Source: Shinella curvata (lineage in GTDB: Bacteria > Pseudomonadota > Alphaproteobacteria > Rhizobiales > Rhizobiaceae). From it: DNA of 64,000 nt. The notes under the pieces are model-generated. The model saw only the letters and a program-made list of their open reading frames with translations. It was not told the DNA's origin and did no database searches. A program made the position numbers and the translations under genes. The stretch's first letter is position 1. Every line of letters starts with the position of its first letter. The DNA lies in the NCBI RefSeq assembly GCF_022899935.1, contig NZ_JALJCJ010000002.1:496001-560000 (forward strand), given 5' to 3'. Shown one piece after another: positions 17,631 through 26,160 of the stretch.

Positions 17631-18384
17631 GCCGCGCCGGAGCAAACCGGCATTGCAGTCGCGCAGCTTGCGCGGTTGTTGTTGCGCTGTGAAACCAGAT
17701 TGCTGCCCAGCGGCCTTGACCGCCACGACTATGCGCTGACCCGCCTTTGAGCGATGGTTCTGCAAGTGGCAATATCGCTATATTCCCGCACTTGTAGGCC
17801 GCCATGACGCTTTATAGAGCCGGGCCGTTCGTTGGCGGCGGTGATTTCGACATCGTGCCGGATGGAACGATCGACGTCTCCGTCGACGATTCCCCTCCAT
17901 ACCTTCCCTGAAAAATCAAACGCCCTTCGTGCCGCCGAATCTTTTTTCGTTTTGAAATGCGGTTCGGCAGGGCCCGTTTGTTTCTGCAATACGGCAATTT
18001 CGGCCTCTGCGGCACCTATGAGACGTGGTTTCGGCGAATTGTTTCTCGCATGTTTCAATGGTGTTTCAAGTATATTTCATTATTTCTTCGATGTATTTTC
18101 GTTTAAAATAAAAAATTTGCGATTGCTTTCTAATTGCGCGAATAAATCTTCAAGTATTTTCGTATTGACGGCAATCAATACCGGACATTTTGCGGAGAGG
18201 CATCGTCGGAACAGCAGGAGTTGAAGCGGAAGCCGCCAAGCGGAGGCTTCCGGCGTGATCACTCGTGCCCGATTTCGGCGCCCCGGGGCAGGGGCGAACC
18301 TGCGATGCCGCAGACCCGGCATGATTTTTCCCGAACGCAGGCGGTGGTCGCCGGCGCGGGGTTCAAAGATGAGAGGGAATGACA
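17631..18384. other. Long leader region upstream of the large RTX gene, with an AT-rich block
   Basis: About 750 bases with no supported gene. From ~17900 to 18200 the sequence is strikingly AT-rich for this genome (runs such as TTTAAAATAAAAAATTT near 18105). The two ORFs here (17832-18224 plus, 17729-18058 minus) have no recognisable protein features and no good ribosome site. The block is a candidate target for a silencer such as MucR. Confidence 0.5.
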
Positions 18385-20892
18385 ATGGTGCTCAAGATTT
18401 TCACGGCGGACTCGATCGGCACGGGCGTACGGGCAGAACTGGGATATGGCGATATCCTGTATGTCGGTGAAGATGCAACGGTGGCACGTACGGACGCGAC
18501 AGTTGCCGATGCTGCTGTCATCCGCGCTCTGGCGGGTAACAATACGCTGGATATCCGCGGTACGATTATTGGCAGCGAGGCTGGTATTCTTCTGGGCGAC
18601 AACGCGAGCACGGACAGTGATTTCACGGTCAAGCTCTCCTCCACTGCTTTTGTGAAGAGCTTCAGCAACGCTGCCATCCGAGTAAATGCCTTTACGACCG
18701 ACATTACAAATGATGGACGGATCGAAGGTATGATCGGCATCGAGTTTAACGGCGCTGCCATTACAAACAGTTACATCACCAATAACGGCACAATTGCCGG
18801 AGACAATTACGGCGTCGTGCGCGGATCGGCTGCGACAGAAACGATGATATTCACCAACAATGGTTCGGTTAGCGCAAAGTATGGTTCCTATTATTCGTCG
18901 GACAGCTTGAACGCCATGGATGTCGTCGTCAACAACGGGAAGATGTCCGGCGATGTCGATCTCGGCGGCGGCACGGACCGGTATGAAGGCGCGTCGGGAG
19001 AAATGGTGGACGGCTATGTCAATGGCGGTTCCGGCAACGACACGATTTATGGCGGCAAGGGCAATGAGGACCTCTACGGTGGCCAGGGCGCTGATTATCT
19101 CGATGGTGGTGCGGGCGGCGACTACATTAACGGCGGCAGCGAAGGCGACATCGTGTTTGGCGGCGCGGGCGACGACAGGATAGACGGTGGCGGAGACGCC
19201 GATGAACTGCACGGCGGCATGGGCAACGACATCTACCTGGTGAACCAGAGCGACGATGTGATCATCGAGATCAAGAGCGAAGGGATCGATACGGTGGAGA
19301 CCTCCGCCAACTACACGCTTTCGGCCAATGTCGAGAACTTCGCGGCAACCGGCTCGCTCGGCATCACGGGTATCGGAAACGAATTAGCCAACACGCTGGC
19401 CGGCAATGGCGGGCAGAACGCGCTGTTCGGCATGGCGGGTAACGACACGCTCGATGGCGGTCAGGGAGCGGACTATCTCGAAGGTGGAGAAGGTAACGAC
19501 ATCTATATTGATGAGGCCTTTGAAGACACGATCGTCGAAAAAGCGGGCGAAGGCATCGACACCGTCAAGGCCTCCACAAGTTATATGCTGTCGGACAATA
19601 TCGAAACGCTGATCCTGATGGGAACTGGCGATATTGCCGGCAGAGGCAATACGGGCGCCAATACGCTGATCGGCAATAGCGGGGTGAACAAGCTGATCGG
19701 CTTGGATGGTGACGACATCCTGGACGGCAAGGCCGGGATCGACACGTTGGAGGGCGGCAAGGGGAACGATATCTATATCGTCGATAACAGTGCCGACATT
19801 GTCACGGAGCTTCCCGGCGAAGGCACGGACACTGTCAAGGCCTCCAAGACCTACACGCTGTCGGCCAATATGGAGAAGCTGATCCTGACGGGCACGGCCA
19901 ACATCAACGGCACCGGCAGCGCCGATGCCAACACGCTGACGGGCAATTCGGCCAAGAACACGCTGAAGGGCATGGGCGGCAACGACCTGCTGGATGGCGG
20001 CGCGGGTGTGGACCGGCTGGAAGGCGGGCTCGGCAACGATACCTATGTTGTCGACAATGCCGGCGACGTCGTGGTCGAGGTCTCGGGCGCGGGCAGCGGC
20101 ACGGATACCGTCAAGGCTTCGGTGAGCCATACGCTTTCCGGCAATGTCGAAAACCTGATTTTGACCGGTACAGGCGCACTGGCCGCGACGGGCAACGGTG
20201 CCGCCAATGTCCTGACGGGCAATACGGCCAAGAACACGCTGATCGGGCTTGCCGGCAACGACACGCTGGATGGCGGCGCGGGTGCGGACCGGCTGGAAGG
20301 CGGCCTCGGCAACGACACCTACAAGGTCGACAGCAGCGGCGACGTGGTCGTGGAGCTTGTCGATGCCGGCACGGATACGGTCATGGCGTCGGTCAACCAC
20401 ACGCTTTCGGCCAATGTCGAGAAGCTGGCCCTGATCGGCAGCGCAAATCTCAACGGCACGGGCAATGCGCTCGCCAACACGCTGACGGGCAATGCCGGCA
20501 ACAACATCCTCAAGGGCATGGCCGGCAATGACGTCGTCAACGGCGGCGGCGGGATCGACCAGCTGTTCGGCGGCGCGGGCAAGGACATGTTTGTTTTTTC
20601 CTCCGCGGCGGATTCGAAGGCCGCCGCGCAGGACAAGATCTTCGATTTTTCGCAGGCCGAGGGCGATCGCATCGATCTGAAGGGCGTGGACGCCAACGCG
20701 CTTCTGGCCGGCGACCAGGCGTTCAGCTTCATCGTCGGTAGCGCCTTCCACAAGACGGCGGGCGAACTGCGCTTCGAGGTGAAATCCGGCGACACGATCG
20801 TTCAGGGTGACACCGATGGCAACGGCGTGGCGGATTTCAGCTTCGTGCTCGATACGGCCGTGACCCTGAAGGCGGGCGACTTCCTGCTTTGA
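18385..20892 (+). CDS. Large RTX calcium-binding protein with five tandem 90-residue modules
   Basis: An 835-residue protein. Residues ~1-195 are beta-helix-like ('ITNDGRIEG', 'ITNNGTIAG'), and ~205-280 are classical RTX nonapeptides. Five consecutive modules of 90, 90, 90, 92 and 90 residues follow. Each starts G-N/K-D and carries 'GTDTVKAS..YTLSANVE' plus 'ANTLTGN' and a nonapeptide pair. The C-terminal ~85 residues are serralysin-like and end LKAGDFLL. It lacks a signal peptide, so type I secretion is expected. The ATG at 18385 fits the AGAGGG site 7 bases upstream better than 18379. Confidence 0.88.
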   Translation: MVLKIFTADSIGTGVRAELGYGDILYVGEDATVARTDATVADAAVIRALAGNNTLDIRGTIIGSEAGILLGDNASTDSDFTVKLSSTAFVKSFSNAAIRVNAFTTDITNDGRIEGMIGIEFNGAAITNSYITNNGTIAGDNYGVVRGSAATETMIFTNNGSVSAKYGSYYSSDSLNAMDVVVNNGKMSGDVDLGGGTDRYEGASGEMVDGYVNGGSGNDTIYGGKGNEDLYGGQGADYLDGGAGGDYINGGSEGDIVFGGAGDDRIDGGGDADELHGGMGNDIYLVNQSDDVIIEIKSEGIDTVETSANYTLSANVENFAATGSLGITGIGNELANTLAGNGGQNALFGMAGNDTLDGGQGADYLEGGEGNDIYIDEAFEDTIVEKAGEGIDTVKASTSYMLSDNIETLILMGTGDIAGRGNTGANTLIGNSGVNKLIGLDGDDILDGKAGIDTLEGGKGNDIYIVDNSADIVTELPGEGTDTVKASKTYTLSANMEKLILTGTANINGTGSADANTLTGNSAKNTLKGMGGNDLLDGGAGVDRLEGGLGNDTYVVDNAGDVVVEVSGAGSGTDTVKASVSHTLSGNVENLILTGTGALAATGNGAANVLTGNTAKNTLIGLAGNDTLDGGAGADRLEGGLGNDTYKVDSSGDVVVELVDAGTDTVMASVNHTLSANVEKLALIGSANLNGTGNALANTLTGNAGNNILKGMAGNDVVNGGGGIDQLFGGAGKDMFVFSSAADSKAAAQDKIFDFSQAEGDRIDLKGVDANALLAGDQAFSFIVGSAFHKTAGELRFEVKSGDTIVQGDTDGNGVADFSFVLDTAVTLKAGDFLL
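19222..20577 (+). repeat. Five tandem in-frame repeats of 270/270/270/276/270 bp
   Basis: Boundaries fall at 19222, 19492, 19762, 20032, 20308 and 20578, each at a G-N/K-D codon triplet. Copy 4 has six extra bases. Copies 3 and 4 are nearly identical over their last ~60 bases, which suggests recent duplication or gene conversion. Confidence 0.85.
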
Positions 20893-20906
20893 TCAAAGGC
20901 GACTGG

Positions 20907-20927
20907 AGGGGCGCAAACGCCCCTTTT
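20907..20927 (+). terminator. Intrinsic terminator of the large RTX gene
   Basis: AGGGGCG-CAAA-CGCCCCT followed by TTT, 15 bases after the stop codon and just ahead of the convergent DUF1254 gene. Confidence 0.8.
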
Positions 20928-20936
20928 CGCGTGCGA

Positions 20937-21485
20937 TCAGTTCGGGGTGAACGTCTCGCAGCTGGCATCCGCGAGGAAGCCGACGGCGGCCTGCTGGCGG
21001 CTTTGCGTGGGCACGAAGGTGCGCAGCACCGCATAGCCTTCCTCGCCGCGCATTTCGACAAGGATCGATTGTTCCAGGTCGGCCGGCAGGGCCTTGCGGA
21101 TGCCGATGAGCTGGATGGGGGTGGCGACCAGCGTGTCGAGGGCGCCGGACACGGAGGTGCGGTCGTTCATGCTGAAGACCTCGTTGGAGGCTTCGTCATA
21201 GACGGCCAGCGACCAGAAGGGCACATCGCCATCCGCAAACAGCCGGATCGGGCCGTTTTCGACGGAAAAGGTGCAGACCGCGGTCTTCATCGCCGGGTCG
21301 TCGTTGAGCGGCGCGAGCGTGTCGCCGACGGCGGCGAGCGGGAAGAAGCGGTTGTTTTCTCCGAACGTCTGGACGCGTGTATAGGCGTCGCGTCCGGTGA
21401 AGCTCGGCAGCGAGAGGATGATGACGATATGCAGCAGGGCCGCGCCCACCAGGCCGATGGCGATGGCATAGAGGAAGCTACGCAT
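20937..21485 (-). CDS. DUF1254 domain-containing membrane protein
   Basis: A 182-residue protein. An N-terminal helix (FLYAIAIGLVGAALLHIVII) is followed by a DUF1254-like periplasmic domain ('RDAYTRVQTFGENNRFFPL'). It pairs with the DUF1214 gene upstream, which it overlaps by 8 bases. DUF1254 and DUF1214 often form two halves of one protein elsewhere. The ATG at 21485 is chosen over 21521 because it places the helix at the N-terminus and gives the overlap expected of an operon. Confidence 0.78.
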   Translation of the reverse strand: MRSFLYAIAIGLVGAALLHIVIILSLPSFTGRDAYTRVQTFGENNRFFPLAAVGDTLAPLNDDPAMKTAVCTFSVENGPIRLFADGDVPFWSLAVYDEASNEVFSMNDRTSVSGALDTLVATPIQLIGIRKALPADLEQSILVEMRGEEGYAVLRTFVPTQSRQQAAVGFLADASCETFTPN

Positions 21486-22071
21486 CGGCGCAGTCCAGCC
21501 TTGATATGCCGGGCATGGCAAGGTCGATGACGCCGGAACTGCCGGCGGTCGGCGTGTCGAGAAGCGTCATGACGAGCAGGAAAGGCGCCTTGCCTTCCGG
21601 CACGGCGAGCCAGTTGCCCGACGTCGCGGTGGAAGCGATGCGGATGGAAAAATGGCTGTCGGCGCTGCGCAGCACGGACCAGGCGTTGAGGCCGTCGGGC
21701 AGGCCGGGACGCACGCCTTGCAGCGGATTGCCGTTGCGGTCGGCCGCATGCAGCGTCCACAGGCGCGCCGGCGGCGCGATGCCGGTGATCTCGTAGCGGC
21801 AGTTTTCCGAAAGCGTGCGGTTGTCGCTGTCGGTGGCGGCGGTGAAGGTGAGGCCCTCGGCGCCACCGAGCAACAGCTTGCCGTCGCGGGCGCGGTGCGC
21901 CTTGGCATAGGGGTCGGCATCGATCGTCTGGGCGGCCGGGAAGGCCGTCCACGGGCCGAGCGCGATGGCGCCGAAGCCGACGGTTGCCCTGAGCGCATAG
22001 ATCGAACTCAGAATGCCGAGGCCGAAGGCGAGGGCGAGCGCGGTGGCGATGACGAGGGGAGTTCGGAACAA
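21478..22071 (-). CDS. DUF1214 domain-containing membrane protein
   Basis: A 197-residue protein with an N-terminal membrane helix (PLVIATALALAFGLGILSSI). The DUF1214 pattern follows: 'DNRTLSENCRYEITGIAPPA' (residues ~85-105) and 'WSVLRSADSHFSIRIAS' near residue 140. It is the first gene of a two-gene unit with the DUF1254 gene and lies 29 bases downstream of the penicillin-binding protein gene on the same strand, so the three may be co-transcribed. Its role is unknown, probably periplasmic. Confidence 0.8.
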   Translation of the reverse strand: MFRTPLVIATALALAFGLGILSSIYALRATVGFGAIALGPWTAFPAAQTIDADPYAKAHRARDGKLLLGGAEGLTFTAATDSDNRTLSENCRYEITGIAPPARLWTLHAADRNGNPLQGVRPGLPDGLNAWSVLRSADSHFSIRIASTATSGNWLAVPEGKAPFLLVMTLLDTPTAGSSGVIDLAMPGISRLDCADA

Positions 22072-22100
22072 GGCGATCGACCGTTGGAATCAGCGTTTCG

Positions 22101-24287
22101 TTACTCTGTCCGCTTCGCCGCAGCAACGTCAAGCTTGGCATCCAGCGCGGCAACCCGGCCATCGGCCTTGAGCGGCGTGGCTTCGTTCAGCTGGCGGGCG
22201 ACATCCTTCAGCAGCTTCGTGACATCGGTGGAGAGCGAGCGCGGACGCACCAGCGCGGGCAGTGGATTGTTCTCGTCCGTCGTCGCCGCCGCGACCTCCG
22301 CCGCCTTGGTGCCGTCGGGCAGCGGGTTTTCGATGCCGGGGATGGGACGCAGCTCGATGCCCTGATGAGCGTAGTCCATCAGGCGCTTGAAGGTCATGGC
22401 GGGCAGCGAGCCGCCGGTCATGTTGTTCGTCGAGGTGTAGTCGTCGTTGCCGAACCAGACGGCCGTCGTGTAGTTGCCGGTGAAGCCGACATACCAGGCG
22501 TCGCGATAGGCCTGGGTGGTGCCCGTCTTGCCGCCGGAGACGATGCCGCGATCGAGCGCGCCGCGCCGTGCGGTGCCGCTGACGGGAATGGTGACGAAGA
22601 TGCGGTTCATCGACGAATCCGCCTGTTCGGACAGGACGCGCCTGGCCGGCGGTTCGTCGCGGCCGAAATCGTAGAGAATATCGCCGTCGTAGTTCAGGAT
22701 CTGGCTGACGCCATGGCGGCGCGCCTGCACGCCGCCGGCCGGGAAGACGGCATAGGCGGTCGCCTGGTCGAGCACGGTCACCTCCGACGTGCCGAGCGGC
22801 ATGGTCTTGTCGGTGCGGATCGGCGTCTCGACGCCCATGTCCTTGGCCATTTCGGCGATGCGCTTGGTGCCGAGCTTTTCCTTTGCAAGCCGCACCGGCA
22901 CGGAGTTGATCGACTTCGCCATCGCCGTCATCAGCGTCATGCGGCCGGCGAAGCTGCGGCCGTAGTTCTGCGGCGACCAGCCGCCCCAGCTGATCGGGGC
23001 GTCGACGATGGTCGTCTCGGGCGTCATGCCGGATTCCATCGCCGCGGCATAGGTATAGGCCTTGAAAGACGAGCCCGGCTGGCGCAGCGCCCGCGTGGCG
23101 CGGTTGAACTGGCTCTCGCCGTAGTCGCGCCCGCCCACCATGGCGCGCACGGCACCGCCGTTCTCGACCATCACGAGGGCGCCCTGCTTGACGCGGTAGC
23201 TCTCGCCATACTGGCGAAGGCCGCTTTCCACCGATTCCTCGGCGGCGGCCTGCAGGCCCATGTCGATGGTGGTGCGCACGACGAGCGAGTGCTGGGCAAA
23301 GGGTTTTGCGATGCGCTGCACCTCGTCGAAGGCCCAGTCGAGGAAGAAATCGGGCGCGGTCTTCTCGTTGCGGTCGATGACGCTGGCGGGATTGCGCCTT
23401 GCGGCGATCACCTGGCCCTCGGTCATCAGCCCACCCTGCACGAGATTGGTCAGCACCTCGTTGGCGCGGGCGCGGGCGGCGGGCAGGTTGACGTGCGGCG
23501 CGTAGCGGGCGGGGGCCTTGAACAGGCCGGCGAGCATGGCGGATTCGGCCAGATTCACATCGGTGACGTTCTTGCCGAAATAGAACTGGGCCGCAGCGGC
23601 CGCGCCAAAGGTGCCGCCGCCCATATAGGCGCGGTCGAGATAAAGGCGCAGGATCTCCTTCTTGGAGAGGTTCGCCTCGAGCCAGAGCGCGAGGAAGGCT
23701 TCCTTGACCTTGCGCTCCAGCGTGCGTTCGTTGGAGAGGAAGAGGTTTTTCGCCAGCTGCTGGGTGAGCGTGGAGCCGCCCTGCACGACGCCGCCGGCAC
23801 GGGCGTTTTCGTTCATGGCGCGGGCAAGGCCCAGGAAATCGATGCCGAAATGGCTGAAGAAGCGGCGGTCCTCCGTGGCCAGCACGGCCTTGATCAGGTG
23901 ATCGGGCAGCTCGTCGATGGGGGCGGAGTCCTCGTGGATGATGCCGCGGTGGCCGATCTCGTTGCCGTAGCGGTCGAGGAACGTGACGGCGAAGTCGCTC
24001 TGCGCGCGCCAGTCGCCCTTGGTTTCCTCGAAGGCGGGCAGCGCCAGGGCGAGCAGCAGCACGAAGCCGGCAGTGCCGAGGTTCATGCCTTCGCCGGCGA
24101 CCTCGAACACGGCCCTCTTCCAGCCCTTCACCTGGAAGCGGCGGAAGAAGATGGTGATCTCCTCCCAGATTTCGGCTGCGCGGAAACCGGCGTTCCAGAC
24201 CGTGGAATCGATCCAGGAATCGAGACGCAGGAAGATGTGCCGCTTGCGGCGGCGCGGTTTTTGAGGCTTCTGGCTTTCGTCTTCCAT
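22101..24287 (-). CDS. Bifunctional class A penicillin-binding protein (PBP1A family)
   Basis: A 728-residue protein. A basic cytoplasmic N-terminus (RRRKRH) leads to a membrane helix at ~75-90. The glycosyltransferase domain carries 'ATEDRRFFSHFGID' and 'GGSTLTQQLAKN'. The transpeptidase domain carries SSFK (active serine, in RQPGSSFKAYT), SIN and KTGTT. It polymerises lipid II and crosslinks peptidoglycan. Starts at 24287 (ATG) or 24293 (GTG) are possible; ATG has the better GAGGT spacing. It is divergent from ycgN. Confidence 0.93.
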   Translation of the reverse strand: MEDESQKPQKPRRRKRHIFLRLDSWIDSTVWNAGFRAAEIWEEITIFFRRFQVKGWKRAVFEVAGEGMNLGTAGFVLLLALALPAFEETKGDWRAQSDFAVTFLDRYGNEIGHRGIIHEDSAPIDELPDHLIKAVLATEDRRFFSHFGIDFLGLARAMNENARAGGVVQGGSTLTQQLAKNLFLSNERTLERKVKEAFLALWLEANLSKKEILRLYLDRAYMGGGTFGAAAAAQFYFGKNVTDVNLAESAMLAGLFKAPARYAPHVNLPAARARANEVLTNLVQGGLMTEGQVIAARRNPASVIDRNEKTAPDFFLDWAFDEVQRIAKPFAQHSLVVRTTIDMGLQAAAEESVESGLRQYGESYRVKQGALVMVENGGAVRAMVGGRDYGESQFNRATRALRQPGSSFKAYTYAAAMESGMTPETTIVDAPISWGGWSPQNYGRSFAGRMTLMTAMAKSINSVPVRLAKEKLGTKRIAEMAKDMGVETPIRTDKTMPLGTSEVTVLDQATAYAVFPAGGVQARRHGVSQILNYDGDILYDFGRDEPPARRVLSEQADSSMNRIFVTIPVSGTARRGALDRGIVSGGKTGTTQAYRDAWYVGFTGNYTTAVWFGNDDYTSTNNMTGGSLPAMTFKRLMDYAHQGIELRPIPGIENPLPDGTKAAEVAAATTDENNPLPALVRPRSLSTDVTKLLKDVARQLNEATPLKADGRVAALDAKLDVAAAKRTE

Positions 24288-24488
24288 GTTCACCGACCTC
24301 GTCCCGGAACGGGCGTCGCCTTTTTCTCGGGACCGGCCGCAGCCTGCCCGCGTCCGGTTAACGTCTTCTGACCATTTCCTATTCGGAGACGATATCAGCC
24401 TTTTGAAGGCAGCAGAACGGAATTTGCGGGGAAGGGTTACCGGCCGGCCGGACTTGACCTTTGGACCCGAGAGGTTCAGGGGTCAGGC

Positions 24489-24974
24489 ATGACGACAGAC
24501 GATATGCAGGAGCCGGGCGCGCTTCCCTTCTGGAAGACGAAGACGCTCGCCGAGATGACGGACGGAGAATGGGAAAGCCTGTGCGACGGCTGCGGGCTCT
24601 GTTGTCTCAACAAGCTGGAGGATTGGGACACGGGTGAGATCGTCTGGACGTCGATCCGCTGTGTGCTGCTCGATGGCGAGAGCTGTCGCTGCAAGGACTA
24701 TGAAAACCGGCAGGCCACCGTGCCCGACTGCATCCGGCTGACGGTCGAGAGCGTGGAGAAGATCAGCTGGTTGCCGCCCACCTGCGGCTACCGCCTCATC
24801 CGTGACGGGCATGACCTCTACTGGTGGCACCCGCTGGTTTCCGGCGATCCCGATACCGTGCATCAGGCCGGCATTTCGGCGCGCGGGCGCACGATCAGCG
24901 AGGAGGGCATCGATGTCGAGGATTACGAGGACTATCTCGTGACGTGGCCCCTGGAAGTGGGCGCGGAAAAATAG
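24489..24974 (+). CDS. YcgN family cysteine cluster protein (UPF0260)
   Basis: A 161-residue protein with the cluster C32-x2-C35-x2-C38-C39 (CDGCGLCC) and further cysteines in '[17 protein letters not shown]'. This is the pattern of the zinc/iron-chelating CxxCxxCC domain. Its length matches the family. Function is unproven. It is alone on this strand between the divergent PBP gene and the convergent YjbR-type gene. Confidence 0.88.
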   Translation: MTTDDMQEPGALPFWKTKTLAEMTDGEWESLCDGCGLCCLNKLEDWDTGEIVWTSIRCVLLDGESCRCKDYENRQATVPDCIRLTVESVEKISWLPPTCGYRLIRDGHDLYWWHPLVSGDPDTVHQAGISARGRTISEEGIDVEDYEDYLVTWPLEVGAEK

Positions 24975-24987
24975 GCCTTCGCTGCGA

Positions 24988-25320
24988 TCAGTTCAGGGTC
25001 GCGGCAACCAGTGCTTTCGGCGCGACGTTGCGCCAGGCGGTGCCGATGAGATCGCGCACCCGCTCGTCATCGGCGCTGTCGAAGTAGAGCGATGTCCAGC
25101 CCTTGGCGCCCCAACCGCCCGGCACCGGCGCGCACAGCCCCGGATCGGTCTCCACCACCATCGCCTGCTGGCCGGGCGTCAGCTTCAGCACCGCACGACC
25201 GGCCTGCGGCAGGGACATGAAAATCTTCTCGCCCACCCGGAAGTCGCGCTTCCCGAAATGGGCACTTTCCCGCGCCTCCGGCAGGCCGAGCGCGATGGCG
25301 ATGAGATCGTCCGAGGTCAT
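24988..25320 (-). CDS. MmcQ/YjbR family DNA-binding protein
   Basis: A 110-residue protein. It opens MTSDDLIAIALGLPEARESA and contains 'HFGKRDFRVGEKIFMSL' and 'GWGAKGWTSLYFDSADDERV', all typical of the YjbR/MmcQ (CyaY-like fold) family. The frame continues open far upstream, but only this part is conserved, so the ATG at 25320 is chosen. It is convergent with ycgN (13-base gap). Confidence 0.85.
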   Translation of the reverse strand: MTSDDLIAIALGLPEARESAHFGKRDFRVGEKIFMSLPQAGRAVLKLTPGQQAMVVETDPGLCAPVPGGWGAKGWTSLYFDSADDERVRDLIGTAWRNVAPKALVAATLN

Positions 25321-25380
25321 GCCGGAGAGTAGCACTCTTCGGTGTTTCGCAAAAGATTTCGCTAAATAGGAAAATAGTCC

Positions 25381-25409
25381 TTGACGGCGTGACGGTCGTT
25401 TGATAGGGT
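25381..25409 (+). promoter_or_regulatory. Candidate housekeeping promoter of the GTA cluster
   Basis: TTGACG (25381-25386), a 17-base spacer and TAGGGT (25404-25409) resemble the alphaproteobacterial sigma-70 consensus. It would give a leader of roughly 140 bases before the first GTA gene. Confidence 0.45.
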
Positions 25410-25430
25410 TATGGCATAGTCGGAAAGGTG

Positions 25431-25484
25431 CGGGCGGAGATCGCCGGTTTACCTGAGGCTCGAAGGGGCGGAGGTCTCCGCCCG
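25431..25484 (+). other. Leader stem-loop upstream of the GTA cluster
   Basis: CGGGCGGAGA (25431-25440) pairs perfectly with TCTCCGCCCG (25475-25484). It lies between the candidate promoter and the terminator-like hairpin, so the leader may be structured. Confidence 0.4.
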
Positions 25485-25511
25485 TGGTCGGCTCGACAGG
25501 AATATTTTGAC

Positions 25512-25544
25512 AGGCGCTCGGTTCCATCGATCCGGGCGCCTTTT
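25512..25544 (+). terminator. Terminator-like hairpin in the GTA leader (possible attenuator)
   Basis: AGGCGCTCGG pairs with CCGGGCGCCT (one T-G pair) around a 10-base loop and ends in TTTT. It lies 16 bases before the first GTA gene and has no gene to terminate upstream on this strand. Confidence 0.6.
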
Positions 25545-25559
25545 CATTTGGGGGATGCG

Positions 25560-26105
25560 ATGGACGCGGCGATCGATCTCGAGCTGTTCGGCGTTTCGCC
25601 GCGGCCGGCGGTTTATGACGGGCTTGGCGGATGGCGGGCGGATTTCGCGGGAGCCGCGGCGCCGATGCTGGACACCAAGGCGGAGGGACCAATCGATCCC
25701 TTCCTCGATATGCAGGCCATGCTGCTGGAGATGACGAAGGAGCTGCGCGAGCGGTTCCAGCGGTTTCAAAGCCAGAAGGCTTCGGCCGAGCGCGATGCCG
25801 ACATCGCCGAAGACGAGGCCGTGCGGAAACTGGCGCAGAGCGATGCCAAGGCGGCCATCGAGGCGGTGTCGCTGATCGTGCGCACGCTGGAGAAGATCGA
25901 CAGCCTGCAGCGCACGCTGATCGGCGAGCGGGCCGAGGCGGAGGCGGCACGCGGCGAGCCGGAGGACGAGGCGGCCCTGGCGGCCGAATTCGACCAGCTG
26001 GTCGAGAAACGCGTGATGGAGCGATTGAATGCGGCGAGGGAAGACTGGCGGCGAGAAGCCGGGATTGGCGGCGATGCTGCCGCGCGCGCGGAAAACGGAC
26101 CGTAA
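25560..26105 (+). CDS. Putative GTA small terminase (g1 position)
   Basis: A 181-residue protein, highly charged and helical in its second half ('EMTKELRERFQRFQSQKASA', 'LIVRTLEKIDSLQRTLIGER'), with predicted coiled coil. The N-terminal ~50 residues are unlike any family I know. Its position directly before the large terminase matches RcGTA g1, characterised as a TerS homologue, so this is a positional assignment. GGGGG precedes the ATG at 25560. The ORF is open from 25428, but that part crosses the leader hairpins. Confidence 0.6.
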   Translation: MDAAIDLELFGVSPRPAVYDGLGGWRADFAGAAAPMLDTKAEGPIDPFLDMQAMLLEMTKELRERFQRFQSQKASAERDADIAEDEAVRKLAQSDAKAAIEAVSLIVRTLEKIDSLQRTLIGERAEAEAARGEPEDEAALAAEFDQLVEKRVMERLNAAREDWRREAGIGGDAAARAENGP

Positions 26106-26160
26106 GGCGCGGCGAGCCTGCGCGGCAGTCGGCAGGACATTCGGCAAGCAGGTGCATCGG

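Noticed and set aside
17832-18224. 130-codon frame on the plus strand in the AT-rich leader
   Set aside because: No ribosome binding site, no recognisable motif, and the composition follows the AT-rich non-coding block.
19222-20577. Regular repeats resembling a CRISPR array
   Set aside because: The repeats are 270 bp, coding, in frame and protein-conserved, with no spacers.
22365-24371. 668-codon open frame on the plus strand
   Set aside because: Antisense to the class A penicillin-binding protein whose catalytic motifs are all intact; the translation has no family features.
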